DNA of 64,000 nt from G963662605 sp963662605. GTDB lineage: Bacteria; Bacteroidota; Ignavibacteria; Ignavibacteriales; Ignavibacteriaceae. The position numbers were made by a program, and so were the translations under genes. Location of the stretch: positions 3,782,001 through 3,846,000 of the forward strand of contig OY759785.1 of NCBI GenBank assembly GCA_963662605.1, read 5' to 3'. The notes under the pieces are model-generated. The model had not been told where the DNA came from. It did no database searches and was given only the letters and a program-made list of their open reading frames with translations. Shown in pieces: positions 52,731 through 62,150 of the stretch. Position 1 is the first letter of the stretch. Each line of letters starts with the position of its first letter.

Positions 52731-53439
52731 ACATACTTTGTATTCTCAGTTTCCACACCAACCAAGCCGCTTCTTTTACAATCTTTTTGGACATCTTGGA
52801 TGTACCCATAAGTCTTTCAAAAAAGATTATCGGTATTTCTTTTATGATGAAACCCTTTTTCCAAACCTTATAATTCATTTCAATTTGAAACGCGTACCCG
52901 TTGGATTTGATCTTCGTCAAATCAATGGCTTCCAGAACATTTCTGCGGAAGCATTTAAATCCACCCGTAGAATCTGCAATCGGCATTCCCGTGATAAAGC
53001 GTGTATAGTAATTGGCAAAATAGCTCAACAGTAATCGGCGCATCGGCCAGTTAATTACATTAACACCGGTTATATAGCGGCTTCCGATAACCAGATCTGC
53101 GTTTTGAATTGCTTTAAGAAAATTATGTATTTCTTTCGGATCGTGAGAAAAATCCGCATCCATCTCAAAAACAAAATCATATGCATTATCAATAGCATAC
53201 TTAAACCCCGCACAATAGGCAGTTCCTAATCCCATCTTTTGCGCTCTGCGCAGCACATGAATCCTGCTTTCCGTCTTGGAAATTTCCGCGACATAATCGC
53301 CTGTCCCATCCGGTGAATTGTCATCAACGATAAGCATTTCAACATTCGACGGATATGAATCGAGAATAACCGGAATAAGTTTCTTTATGTTATCCAATTC
53401 ATTATATGTTGGTGTGATAATTAATGCTTTTTCTGTCAT
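52717..53439 (-). CDS. Polyprenol monophosphomannose synthase-like GT2
   Basis: The protein has 240 residues. The DPM1-type GT2 signature is complete: ALIITPTYNELDNIKKLIPV, MLIVDDNSPDGTGDYVAEI, VLRRAQKMGLGTAYCAGFKY, FVFEMDADFSHDPKEIHNF (DxD), DLVIGSRYITG, and IADSTGGFKCFRRNVL. It lacks a C-terminal membrane domain. It would move mannose or glucose from a nucleotide sugar to polyprenyl phosphate, giving a lipid donor for protein or polymer glycosylation. It is placed between the initiating transferase gene and the GT2 fusion. Confidence 0.9.
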   Translation of the reverse strand: MTEKALIITPTYNELDNIKKLIPVILDSYPSNVEMLIVDDNSPDGTGDYVAEISKTESRIHVLRRAQKMGLGTAYCAGFKYAIDNAYDFVFEMDADFSHDPKEIHNFLKAIQNADLVIGSRYITGVNVINWPMRRLLLSYFANYYTRFITGMPIADSTGGFKCFRRNVLEAIDLTKIKSNGYAFQIEMNYKVWKKGFIIKEIPIIFFERLMGTSKMSKKIVKEAAWLVWKLRIQSMFGKL

Positions 53440-53484
53440 AGTGTTTCATAATTAAGATGAATAAAATCAGACTGCCCTTTGGGC

Positions 53485-54945
53485 TTAATTATAATGACCC
53501 TTACCAAAAAGAACTACAATAACCGTGCGCAGCATAATTTTAAAATCCATCCTCAACGACATATTCTCTATGTATATTAAGTCATAGCGAACTTTTTCCC
53601 GCACATCTTCGATGCTTTCATCGTACTTAAGGCTAACCTGTGCCCAACCCGTCACACCCGGACGAACACTAAGGCGTCTTTTGTAATAAGGAATCTCTTC
53701 AGAGAGCTTTTCGACAAAATACGGTCTTTCCGGCCTGGGGCCGATAAGACTCATTTCGCCTTTTAACACATTCCACATTTGCGGAATTTCATCAATACGA
53801 ACTTTGCGAATGAACCTTCCGGTTCGTGTAATTCGCGGATCGTTCTTTTGCGACCAAACCGGTCCCGTACTTATTTCCGCATCCTGACGCATTGATCTAA
53901 ACTTAAGAATTTTAAATGGTTTCCCATTCAATCCGCAGCGCACCTGCTTGTAAAAAACAGGTCCCCGGCTGTCTAATTTAATCCCTATTGATGCTAAAAT
54001 CAAGACCGGTAAACTGACCAGAAGAATAAGTATGGCAACAATAATATCCATGATTCTTTTTGCCTTCTCTTCCCATGCCGGCATTAACCGCGGATTAATA
54101 TCAATAAGCGGAATTCCGTATAGCTGAGCCGTACGCGCCTGACCGCTCAAAATTTCGTAAAGACTTGGAACAATCTTTAAACCGATATCCCTACCCTCGC
54201 ACCGGGCAATCAGATCAACAATAACATCATCGTGCTTTGAATCAATGGCAAAAACGATTTCTCTTATGACGTTATTCTCGATAAAACGTTCAAATTTTTC
54301 CTGTTCCACAGCCATCAGATTCGTACCAAAGACATCAGTCAAGCTGCCCGATAAACCGCCCGGAGGAATAATATAATAGGTTCCATTTTCATTGGGCGCC
54401 TCGTTATCCTTAACCTGCAGAAATGAAGTTACAACAAGACCCAGTCCGGGGTGATTTTTAATTTCATTATATATCTTGATTGCCTGGGGACCGATTCCAA
54501 CTATCAGAGTATTCCGGCATCCGATACCTTTGATCAGCAAATTCCGCTGAATAGCCCTAAAGGAAAGCCGGGAAAAAGAAACGAAGCAAAAAACGACAAA
54601 CCAGTAATAAACAATGAGTAAACGTGAATGTGAGGCTACTCCGTGGCTGGTATCATCCACAAACACTGAGAAAAAGAGCAGAAATACACCCACAAAAGTG
54701 GCTTTAAACAACGTGGAGATTTCGTCAAACCGTGAAAAGGCAAACCACGTTCTGTACAACCCCACAAATACAAATATTGCCATCCAATAAAAGGTTATTA
54801 TCAGCATTGGAGCCCAAAAATCGGGCTGAACGATTAGCGTAAACCATCCGGTATGTACCCGGAATACGTAGTAGCAAAAGAATGCCAGATTTACCGCAAA
54901 AAAATCAAGAAGAAGCAGGATAATTTTTTCGTTTCTCTTCTTCAA
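53485..54945 (-). CDS. Undecaprenyl-phosphate sugar phosphotransferase (WbaP/WcaJ family)
   Basis: The protein has 486 residues. Four or five membrane helices at the N-terminus (IILLLLDFFAVNLAFFCYYV ...) are followed by a CoA-binding-like module (NTLIVGIGPQAIKIYNEIK). The phosphoglycosyl transferase core follows: IKLDSRGPVFYKQVRCG, FKILKFRSMRQDAE, RFIRKVRIDEIPQMWNVLKG, EMSLIGPRPERPYF and VRPGVTGWAQV. All catalytic motifs are intact, unlike the paralogue at 50733-52730. It initiates polymer synthesis by loading a phosphosugar on undecaprenyl phosphate in the inner membrane. It is the first gene of the long minus-strand run and is divergent from tpiA across 263 bases where no other gene is seen. 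Confidence 0.95.
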   Translation of the reverse strand: MKKRNEKIILLLLDFFAVNLAFFCYYVFRVHTGWFTLIVQPDFWAPMLIITFYWMAIFVFVGLYRTWFAFSRFDEISTLFKATFVGVFLLFFSVFVDDTSHGVASHSRLLIVYYWFVVFCFVSFSRLSFRAIQRNLLIKGIGCRNTLIVGIGPQAIKIYNEIKNHPGLGLVVTSFLQVKDNEAPNENGTYYIIPPGGLSGSLTDVFGTNLMAVEQEKFERFIENNVIREIVFAIDSKHDDVIVDLIARCEGRDIGLKIVPSLYEILSGQARTAQLYGIPLIDINPRLMPAWEEKAKRIMDIIVAILILLVSLPVLILASIGIKLDSRGPVFYKQVRCGLNGKPFKILKFRSMRQDAEISTGPVWSQKNDPRITRTGRFIRKVRIDEIPQMWNVLKGEMSLIGPRPERPYFVEKLSEEIPYYKRRLSVRPGVTGWAQVSLKYDESIEDVREKVRYDLIYIENMSLRMDFKIMLRTVIVVLFGKGHYN

Positions 54946-55208
54946 GATTTTAGTCTCCCACCGTATATTTTATAGAGGACACTCCCGGAATCATTATTCT
55001 GTCCATTATTTCAAGAATTTGGAAAAATCAACTTAATTTAGGCACAAATAAACCAAAATATATAAAAATTTTGAGTGCTAAACTACGTGTCGGCAGGGGA
55101 TATTTTTACCGCCTGAAGCACCCACGGAATTGTCAATGTTTTACCGGATAAATCAAAAAATTTCATAATTTTACAAAATATTTCTAAAACTTAATCCAAG
55201 AGGAACCT

Positions 55209-55964
55209 ATGCGTACAAAAGTCATCGCCGGAAATTGGAAAATGCAGAATGATTTATCCGGTGCAATTGCCCTGATCTCCGGAATTAAATCCGAACTAAA
55301 CGGTAAAAATGTCAACTGTTCTGTTATTATCTGCCCGCCTTTCACAAATCTTGAAACAGCTTCAACACTGATTAAAGATTCAGTAATTAAGCTCGGTGCT
55401 CAAAACATGCATAATGAGGATGGCGGTGCTTTCACCGGTGAAATCTCTGCATCAATGCTGAAAAGTGTTGGCTGTACCTTCGTCATTCTTGGACACTCGG
55501 AGAGAAGAACGATATTCAAAGAATCCGATGAATTTATTAACGCGAAAATAAAAAAAGCGCTCGTTTCCGGACTACTGCCGATCTTCTGTATCGGTGAAAC
55601 CCTTGTAGAAAGAGAAAGCGGTATAACCTTTGATGTAATCAAAAAGCAGGTTGTCGGCGGTTTAAGCGGTATTTCAGCTGACGATATGGCAAAAATCATT
55701 ATTGCCTACGAACCGGTTTGGGCAATCGGCACAGGGAAAACAGCTTCCCCCGATCAGGCGCAGGAAGTTCATGCTTTCATTAGAAAATTAGTCGGGGAAT
55801 TATATAATGCTTCTATCGCAGATGGAATTATCATTCAGTATGGCGGAAGTGTTAAGCCGGACAATGCTAAAGAACTGCTTCATATGCCCGACATTGACGG
55901 CGCTCTCGTCGGCGGTGCTTGTTTGAAAGCGGATTCATTCGCAAAGATTATTGAAGCCTGCTAA
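55209..55964 (+). CDS. tpiA: Triose-phosphate isomerase
   Basis: The protein has 251 residues. It interconverts dihydroxyacetone phosphate and glyceraldehyde 3-phosphate. The family motifs are all present: VIAGNWKMQ (Lys), ILGHSERR (His), IAYEPVWAIGTGKTA (Glu and flexible loop), and IIQYGGSVKPDNA with DGALVGGACL. AGAGGAACCT precedes the ATG. A strong terminator follows, so it is probably monocistronic. Confidence 0.97.
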   Translation: MRTKVIAGNWKMQNDLSGAIALISGIKSELNGKNVNCSVIICPPFTNLETASTLIKDSVIKLGAQNMHNEDGGAFTGEISASMLKSVGCTFVILGHSERRTIFKESDEFINAKIKKALVSGLLPIFCIGETLVERESGITFDVIKKQVVGGLSGISADDMAKIIIAYEPVWAIGTGKTASPDQAQEVHAFIRKLVGELYNASIADGIIIQYGGSVKPDNAKELLHMPDIDGALVGGACLKADSFAKIIEAC

Positions 55965-55979
55965 AACAGCACGAATTAT

Positions 55980-56017
55980 AAAGCCCGTCTGATATCAAAC
56001 AGACGGGCTTTTTTTAT
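55980..56017 (+). terminator. Intrinsic terminator after tpiA
   Basis: An 11-bp GC-rich stem (AAGCCCGTCTG / CAGACGGGCTT), 8-base loop and T7 tract. It abuts the convergent glycosylase stop at 56014 and may serve both strands. Confidence 0.85.
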
Positions 56018-56646
56018 TCCAGTTCATTATCCAAACTTCGCCACAAATACCAGCTCGCTATTGAGCAGTACGGTCTCCAGTTATACTTTTTAGCAATTTT
56101 TTCCACACCCGCTTGTTCGGGCAGCTTTCTCAATCCGTATAAATTCTGTATTGATTTTCGTATGCCTAAATCTAAATAAGGCAGAACATCCGGCCTGGCA
56201 AGTGTAAAAATGAGAAACATTTGCGCCGTCCAAAGCCCGATTCCTTTTACTTTGGTTAATTCCGCGATGATATCTTCATCACAAAGGGCAGGAATTTGTT
56301 TTAATTTTAACTCTTTATTTAATATTTTAAGCGAAAGGTCTTTTACATACTTAATTTTCGAGTATGATAAGCCTGCCGTACGTAAAAACTCATCATCAAA
56401 TTGGATGATTTTTTCGGGCAGAGGAGGATCTCCGACAAGCTGAATGAACCGGCGGTTGATTGAAGCCGCAGCCTTTATTGAAAGCTGCTGGCCGATTATG
56501 GATTCTAAGAGAGATATATAATAGTCCCGATGCGGCTTGAGTGAACAAGGCTTAGAACGTTTAATGATGCTTCGAAGAACCGGATCATTTTTTGACAGGT
56601 GTTCAATACCGTTTTGGATCTCAAGAGAGAAATTAGATTTTTTCAT
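56014..56646 (-). CDS. HhH-GPD DNA glycosylase (AlkA-type 3-methyladenine glycosylase)
   Basis: The protein has 210 residues. ESIIGQQLSIKAAASINRRF is the HhH-GPD opening. The helix-hairpin-helix is ELTKVKGIGLWTAQMFLIFT, followed by the catalytic Asp in VLPYLDLGIRKSIQNLYG. There is no Fe-S cysteine cluster and no N-terminal AlkA domain, so it resembles the compact yeast Mag1-like type. It excises alkylated purines from DNA. It is convergent with tpiA and divergent from the kinase gene across 20 bases. Confidence 0.88.
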   Translation of the reverse strand: MKKSNFSLEIQNGIEHLSKNDPVLRSIIKRSKPCSLKPHRDYYISLLESIIGQQLSIKAAASINRRFIQLVGDPPLPEKIIQFDDEFLRTAGLSYSKIKYVKDLSLKILNKELKLKQIPALCDEDIIAELTKVKGIGLWTAQMFLIFTLARPDVLPYLDLGIRKSIQNLYGLRKLPEQAGVEKIAKKYNWRPYCSIASWYLWRSLDNELE

Positions 56647-56666
56647 TTCATTTAAAGTTTTTTATT

Positions 56667-59078
56667 ATGGCACAAAATAAACTTTTCGACCTCATAAAAA
56701 CAAATCGTTTATTCCACCGGATTGCCGAAGATGATATTAAACTGAATGTCAACGCAAAAGATTTTCAGGATTTTCAAGACGGGGACATCATTTTTCAGAC
56801 CGGTGATAGCGCAGATTTGATTTTTCTCCTTATTGAAGGAGATGTTAAAATAAAACACTCGCAGGCCGTTGACGGTCAGCGTGTTTTTGAAAAAGTTAAA
56901 GATGATTTTTTTGGCGAAACTGAATTTCTCGCACAATCTCAAAGGACTTCTTCGGCTGTTGCCAATAAGCCGTGCAAGTGTTATTTATTAAAAAGAAGAG
57001 TGCTCAACGATCTTCTATCGGCAAACAGGGCAATCCTCGGAAACTTACAGCGGTTAGAATCTGCTTTTGAACCGGAAGATGATTACCGTTCAACAAAAGA
57101 ACAATATTCCGATGAAATCACTAATCTTCTAAAGACTACTGAAACCGGATATGAAGAATACAGCTATCCCGGTCTGCCGGAGTCACCCGAAACAACCCCT
57201 CAGGTACCGGCAGCCCCGGAACCACCGGTAAAATCACCAAAGGCAACTTTCGAAGATTCATTTACCTTCGGAGAAGATTCAACTTTTTCTTTTTCGAATA
57301 CTCAAGAAGTAACGCCTTCAACCGAGCCCGCATCAGCAGCGCCGGACAGTCTTTCGTGGGATTTTAACAAAACCTTAGAAGTCGAACCAAAAGAAGAAAT
57401 CAAAGAGCCTGAACCGGTCGAAACGGCGGAAATAGAGCCCGGGCAAAAAGAATTTACCGGTATCAATTGGAACTTCGACGACATTGAAAAGACGGCACCG
57501 CCTGTTGAACCGCTGATTCCATCCTCCGATGAACCGGCTAAGCCGGAAGCGCAGGAAGAGCATCAGGCTGAAGGTGAAAAGTTTACCTGGGATTTTTCCG
57601 GCAGCCCCGAGGAAGTACCCGACGCCGAACCGGTAAAAGAAAACAAGGAACCGGAACTCCCCGATTGGTTGGATAATATTCCGGCATCTGATGAACCGCT
57701 GAGAGAATTTGAATTTGATGAGCATGGGAATCTGATCACATCAAAGCCGGAAGAAGACCGGGACAAAGATTTTTCGAGCGCGTTCAAAGATGATATTCCT
57801 ATTGTTGAATCCCCCGCCATCGGAGAAGATAAAAAATGGGGAAATAAAGAGTTTGCATTTACCGCTCCGCTCGAAGCAAAAAAAACAGCGGTGAATAATG
57901 TGCACGATGATATGAATCACGAACAATTGAAACTTATCATCAACGCCGCGAAACTTGTTAATTCCAATATCAAGCTTGACGAGATACTCAACGTGATCGT
58001 CAATGCCGCTTCTTCAATTACGCATGCGGATAGAGGGACTCTTTACATTGTTGATCAAAGCACAGGCGAATTGTGGTCGAAGGTTATCCGCGGAGATAAC
58101 ATCGAAGAAATCCGTTTAAAAATCGGACAGGGGTTAGCGGGCTGGGTTGCAAAGTCAGGTGAGATTGTCAATATAAAAGATGCCTCGGCGGACGAGCGCT
58201 TTGACAGCGCAACCGATAAGCATAGCGGATATAAAACGAAATCCATGCTATGCTTCCCCATCAAGGACAAAGAGAACCAGATACTTGCCGTTGTTCAGTT
58301 GCTGAACAGTGATAACGGAGAATTTTCCAAATTAGATGAAGATTACCTTGAAGCATTATCTGCGCACATTGCGATTGCTTTGGAAAACGCAGAGCTTGTT
58401 GAACAGCTGTTGCGAACCGACCGTCTTACTTCAATCGGCAAAGTTGCCAAATTTTTAATCTCCGATATTAAAAAACCAATTCTTACAATTAAGCAGCTCG
58501 CCGAGCATGTTACAAAAAAGAATGTTTCTCCGGAGGTGAAGCAAGTACTGTCAATGCTGATTGAGCAGTCAAATATTGTTATTGATTTGGTATTGACCAC
58601 GCTGAACTACTCCGAGGGAAAAAGCGTCATTAACAAAAAGCCCACAAGCCTCAACCGCATGATGTCCGACCTGCTTGACCCGCTTGCCGAATATGTTAAA
58701 TACCGCAAGTGCGAGCTTTATCAGAGCCTGCCCCCTGTTGATGTTTTAGTCAGCATTGACCGCAGGGAGTTGTACCAGGCGTTTTTCCAGATTACAAAGA
58801 ATGCCTGTGACGCAATGCCGCGCGGCGGAGCTTTATATGTTAATGCAACCAATGACAACAATACGGTATATATTTCCTTCAAAGATAACGGAAGTGGAAT
58901 ACCGGATGGCGTGCTCGATAAAATATTTGAACCTTTTATGTCCTTCGGAAAGAAGCATGGTGTCGGACTCGGTCTGCCGATAGCAGAAAAAATAATTAAA
59001 GAACACGACGGCAAAATTTCAATTACAAGTGATGCGACCGGGACAGTAGTCACCATCGCTCTGCCTTTGGTTAAATAA
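56667..59078 (+). CDS. cNMP-binding, GAF and histidine-kinase-like signalling protein lacking the phospho-acceptor His
   Basis: The protein has 803 residues and no membrane helices. The N-terminal cyclic-nucleotide-binding domain (about 8-130) shows DGDIIFQTGDSADLIFLLIE and FGETEFLAQSQRTSSAVA. Residues about 150-400 are acidic and proline-rich with repeated SWDF, NWNF and TWDF motifs. A GAF domain (about 415-580) follows, with NIKLDEILNVIVNAASSITH and GQGLAGWVAKSGE. The dimerisation helix reads RLTSIGKVAKFLISDIKKPI, with Ser599 where the His of AHEINNP is expected. The ATPase domain is intact: AFFQITKNACDAMP, FKDNGSGIPDGVLDKIFEPF and GVGLGLPIAEKII. It may phosphorylate a partner or act as an ATP-dependent switch. 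Confidence 0.85.
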   Translation: MAQNKLFDLIKTNRLFHRIAEDDIKLNVNAKDFQDFQDGDIIFQTGDSADLIFLLIEGDVKIKHSQAVDGQRVFEKVKDDFFGETEFLAQSQRTSSAVANKPCKCYLLKRRVLNDLLSANRAILGNLQRLESAFEPEDDYRSTKEQYSDEITNLLKTTETGYEEYSYPGLPESPETTPQVPAAPEPPVKSPKATFEDSFTFGEDSTFSFSNTQEVTPSTEPASAAPDSLSWDFNKTLEVEPKEEIKEPEPVETAEIEPGQKEFTGINWNFDDIEKTAPPVEPLIPSSDEPAKPEAQEEHQAEGEKFTWDFSGSPEEVPDAEPVKENKEPELPDWLDNIPASDEPLREFEFDEHGNLITSKPEEDRDKDFSSAFKDDIPIVESPAIGEDKKWGNKEFAFTAPLEAKKTAVNNVHDDMNHEQLKLIINAAKLVNSNIKLDEILNVIVNAASSITHADRGTLYIVDQSTGELWSKVIRGDNIEEIRLKIGQGLAGWVAKSGEIVNIKDASADERFDSATDKHSGYKTKSMLCFPIKDKENQILAVVQLLNSDNGEFSKLDEDYLEALSAHIAIALENAELVEQLLRTDRLTSIGKVAKFLISDIKKPILTIKQLAEHVTKKNVSPEVKQVLSMLIEQSNIVIDLVLTTLNYSEGKSVINKKPTSLNRMMSDLLDPLAEYVKYRKCELYQSLPPVDVLVSIDRRELYQAFFQITKNACDAMPRGGALYVNATNDNNTVYISFKDNGSGIPDGVLDKIFEPFMSFGKKHGVGLGLPIAEKIIKEHDGKISITSDATGTVVTIALPLVK

Positions 59079-59104
59079 TTTACCGGGTTCTTCAGCGCGA
59101 AAAG

Positions 59105-60010
59105 ATGAATTATAATCTTGTTACTATTCTGGGTCCTACAGCCTGCGGCAAAACAAGGCTTGGCGCCTTGCTCGCCGCCGAGTATCATGGTGAAATCATT
59201 TCCGCCGATTCACGCCAGGTGTATAGACACATGGATATCGGCACCGGGAAAGATTTAAATGATTATACGGTCAACAGCAAGCAGGTGCCTTTCCATTTGG
59301 TTGATATTATTGAGCCTTCCGAAGAGTACAGCCTTTTTAACTTTCAAACGGATTTTACCACTGCATTTAATGAAATCACAACTCGAAACCGGATGCCGTT
59401 CCTTGTCGGTGGTACGGGTATGTACTTATCATCCATTCTGGAAAATTACAATTTAAAACCGGCGTCATTTAATTCCGGGCGATATGACGAATTGGCCGCC
59501 CAATCCATTGAGGTGCTTCGTGATACTTTACTGGACATCTCTCCTTCTTTGCATAATACGACAGACCTTAAAATTAAAGAGCGAGTAATAAAAGCGATTA
59601 TCATTACTGAAAGCGGGGAACAAACGTCACCGCTGCCCGAAATACATTCGCTAAATATCGGCATTACTCCGCCGCGCGAGGTAGTAAAAAAGCGCATTAC
59701 TGAACGGCTTCGTGGCAGATTGGAAAGCGGCATGATTCAGGAAGCAGAAAACCTCTTGGCAATTGGCATTCCCCATGAAAAGCTGGCATTCTTCGGATTG
59801 GAATATAAATATCTGTCTCTGTATTTACAGAAGATACTCACATTCGAACAAATGTTCGAACAGCTTAACATTGCTATTCATCAGTTTTCAAAACGGCAGA
59901 TGACGTGGTTCCGGCGAATGGAAAAACACGGTGTAGTTATTCACTGGCTTGACTCGGCAGACTATTCGCGTGCAAGTAAAATAATAGAACAGAATCTCGT
60001 CCATGAATAA
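59105..60010 (+). CDS. miaA: tRNA dimethylallyltransferase
   Basis: The protein has 301 residues. It transfers a dimethylallyl group to A37 of tRNAs. ILGPTACGKTRLGALLAAEY is the P-loop, ISADSRQVYRHMDIGTGK the catalytic Asp segment, and FLVGGTGMYLSSILENY the second substrate motif. The C-terminal EKLAFFGLEYKYLSLYLQ and QFSKRQMTWFRR are also typical. It is slightly shorter than the E. coli enzyme (316). Its last 8 bases overlap the start of the following glycosyltransferase, so the two are co-translated. Confidence 0.95.
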   Translation: MNYNLVTILGPTACGKTRLGALLAAEYHGEIISADSRQVYRHMDIGTGKDLNDYTVNSKQVPFHLVDIIEPSEEYSLFNFQTDFTTAFNEITTRNRMPFLVGGTGMYLSSILENYNLKPASFNSGRYDELAAQSIEVLRDTLLDISPSLHNTTDLKIKERVIKAIIITESGEQTSPLPEIHSLNIGITPPREVVKKRITERLRGRLESGMIQEAENLLAIGIPHEKLAFFGLEYKYLSLYLQKILTFEQMFEQLNIAIHQFSKRQMTWFRRMEKHGVVIHWLDSADYSRASKIIEQNLVHE

Positions 60011-61343
60011 CAATCAACAAACCGCAATACAAAAGTATCTGAACAAATATTCTCCGGCACGAAACAAAGTTGAACTCTCCGGCAAACAATTGCAAGTTGA
60101 TACAATAATCGTTATTCCGGTAATTGATGAGTTTAATAATCTCCAAAAGCTCATAAGATCTTTGTCAATCAATGATCCGCTCCATCTTTCACACACGCTG
60201 ATCCTTTTTGTCATTAACAATCCGGCAAGCGCCCCAAGCAATGTTAAAGAGGAAAACAAAAAGACCATATCCTTTTTACGCAGCCTAATGGCGGGACATT
60301 TATCTGATTATTCCGGGTTAAAAATCGGCATGATTGATGCTTCCACTCCGGGAAACGAATTGCCTGAAAAAACTGCGGGGGTCGGATTGGCAAGGAAAAT
60401 CGGGATGGATGAGGCTTTGTTATCGTTTTCCCCTGACGCGGAGTTTCCTTTGCTCGTTTGCCTTGATGCCGATTGTATGGTATCGCCTAACTATATTGAA
60501 ACCATCAGAATGGAAGTCGCTGCCAACCGATACCACGCGGCCGCGATGCAATACGAACATCCTGTTGAGCAATTAGACGGTGACGTGCAAAGAGCAATAG
60601 TGTGTTATGAACTTTTTCTCCGGTACTATACGCTCGGACTCAACTACGCAGGCTCACCTTACGCCTTTCATACAATAGGGTCAACGATAATTTGCAGTGT
60701 TGAAGCCTATATTAAAGCCGAAGGAATGAATAAGAAAAAGGCCGGTGAAGATTTTTATTTTCTTGAAAAGCTTGGCAAGATGTATCCGGTGCATACCATC
60801 AACAATGCACTCGTGTACCCGGCAGCACGCAGCTCGTGGCGCGTTCCTTTCGGTACCGGCAGAAGCATTGAGCGCTTTCTCAAAGATGACAGCAATGAGT
60901 ATTTGCTCTACTCGCTGGAGTCATTTGTGGTGCTGAAAAAATGGCTGCACTTTTTTAATAACGGCTCTTCCGCATTAACAGCAGACTATCTGACTTTTGC
61001 AAAAAGCCTGAGCAGCTGCCTTTACGACTTTCTTATTGAAAACAACTTTGCTGCCGATTGGGACAAAATATTTTCTGGCCCGGCACATCAAGTCAACATT
61101 CAAAAAAAGATTTGGTTTGACGGATTCAGAACACTTAAACTGATGCATCATTTGCGTGATAATGAATTTCCCAATGTTCCCATGTTCGAAGCACTTGATA
61201 AATTACTACGGGACTTGGATGAAAATCCGCCGACAAAACGGGATAGTACAATTCCCGGCATACATGTTCAGATAGAATATCTTCAACTATGCCGTAGAGT
61301 ATGCGTAAAAATCTCGCAGGATTCAACCACCGCTTTTCACTAA
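60003..61343 (+). CDS. Glycosyltransferase family 2-like protein
   Basis: The protein has 446 residues. A GT-A fold is visible: DTIIVIPVIDEFNNLQKLIR, LILFVINNPASAPSN, KTAGVGLARKIGMDEALL and PLLVCLDADCMVSPNYIET with a DxD. GEDFYFLEKLGKMYPVHTIN is the acceptor-side acidic motif. No membrane segment is evident. The C-terminal 150 residues are unassigned. Donor and acceptor are unknown. Overlap with miaA is likely operon packing without functional meaning. Confidence 0.75.
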   Translation: MNNNQQTAIQKYLNKYSPARNKVELSGKQLQVDTIIVIPVIDEFNNLQKLIRSLSINDPLHLSHTLILFVINNPASAPSNVKEENKKTISFLRSLMAGHLSDYSGLKIGMIDASTPGNELPEKTAGVGLARKIGMDEALLSFSPDAEFPLLVCLDADCMVSPNYIETIRMEVAANRYHAAAMQYEHPVEQLDGDVQRAIVCYELFLRYYTLGLNYAGSPYAFHTIGSTIICSVEAYIKAEGMNKKKAGEDFYFLEKLGKMYPVHTINNALVYPAARSSWRVPFGTGRSIERFLKDDSNEYLLYSLESFVVLKKWLHFFNNGSSALTADYLTFAKSLSSCLYDFLIENNFAADWDKIFSGPAHQVNIQKKIWFDGFRTLKLMHHLRDNEFPNVPMFEALDKLLRDLDENPPTKRDSTIPGIHVQIEYLQLCRRVCVKISQDSTTAFH

Positions 61344-61377
61344 AACCTTTTTAAAGAGCACACTCCAGCTCAAGTGG

Positions 61378-61448
61378 GTGTCCGAGTGTCCCGATGAACT
61401 TACGACGCTCAAAAATTACCGATACCCATCGGGACGTATCGAGGACAC
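61378..61448. repeat. Interrupted inverted repeat upstream of the ICMT-like gene
   Basis: GTGTCC (61378-61383) and GTCCCGATG (61388-61396) recur in inverted order as CATCGGGAC (61427-61435) and GGACAC (61443-61448), with unequal inner spacers. It may be a degenerate mobile repeat or hairpin. The interval 61344-61558 shows nothing else. Confidence 0.45.
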
Positions 61449-61558
61449 TTCTACCCATCTCCTGCCGGCTATTTTTAAAACGCCTTAAACTTTCGTCTGT
61501 AAAAACCATCCTATTTACCGCCGCAATCAGTATATTTGTTGAAAAAGATTTTGGAATT

Positions 61559-62137
61559 ATGGACCCAATCAACATAATAATCGGAATAAACATTATCGCC
61601 TTGTTTGGCGCAAATGTCGGCGGCGCAAAAAAAGGACTCAAGTCCTCTATCTCACAGGTTAGAGAACGTTCTAAAACGTATCTACAACAAGCGCCACCCT
61701 GGCTGGCGACATTTGTTCTGTTAGTATCTATTATTTGGTTATTCCCTATCGGCGCCATTACCTACACACTCGAATATAATGTATTCAGAATGCCCGCGTT
61801 GATTGTATATCTTATTTGTTCATGGCTGCAAGTTCTTTCATACAAGCAGCTCGGCGAAAACTACTCTCAGGAAATTGTAATTTTCAAAAATCATAAACTC
61901 GTACAGTCCGGATTGTACCGCATAGTACGGCATCCTCAATACGCATTGCAGATTATTACCGATGTAGCACTGACTATCGCCCTTATCAACTATGTCGCTG
62001 CACCATTTGTAATTGCAGAGATTCCTTTATTCATTATGCGTTCTTCATTTGAAGACAAACTTATGCAAAGAACATTTCCTGAAGAATTTGAAAAGTACAA
62101 ATCCAAAACGGGGTTCATGATTCCTTTTATAGGATAA
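61559..62137 (+). CDS. Isoprenylcysteine carboxyl methyltransferase (ICMT)/phospholipid methyltransferase family protein
   Basis: The protein has 192 residues from the ATG at 61559 (MDPINIIIGINIIALFGANV), which is preceded by TTGGAATT. The frame is open 55 codons further up, but that part crosses a repeat and lacks family sequence. Four or five membrane helices are followed by the SAM-binding signature HKLVQSGLYRIVRHPQYALQ and a Glu-rich end (FEDKLMQRTFPEEFEKYKSK). Bacterial relatives methylate small lipophilic substrates or phospholipids; the substrate is unknown. It is followed by the amidase gene 13 bases downstream. Confidence 0.78.
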   Translation: MDPINIIIGINIIALFGANVGGAKKGLKSSISQVRERSKTYLQQAPPWLATFVLLVSIIWLFPIGAITYTLEYNVFRMPALIVYLICSWLQVLSYKQLGENYSQEIVIFKNHKLVQSGLYRIVRHPQYALQIITDVALTIALINYVAAPFVIAEIPLFIMRSSFEDKLMQRTFPEEFEKYKSKTGFMIPFIG

Positions 62138-62150
62138 AGATAATACTGTT

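Noticed and set aside
57302..57926. Antisense open frames in the linker region of the cNMP-GAF protein
   Set aside because: They mirror the acidic, repetitive linker codons and lack any independent signal.
61351..61758. 135-codon minus-strand frame
   Set aside because: It runs antisense through the start of the ICMT-like gene and the inverted repeat; no domain-like sequence.
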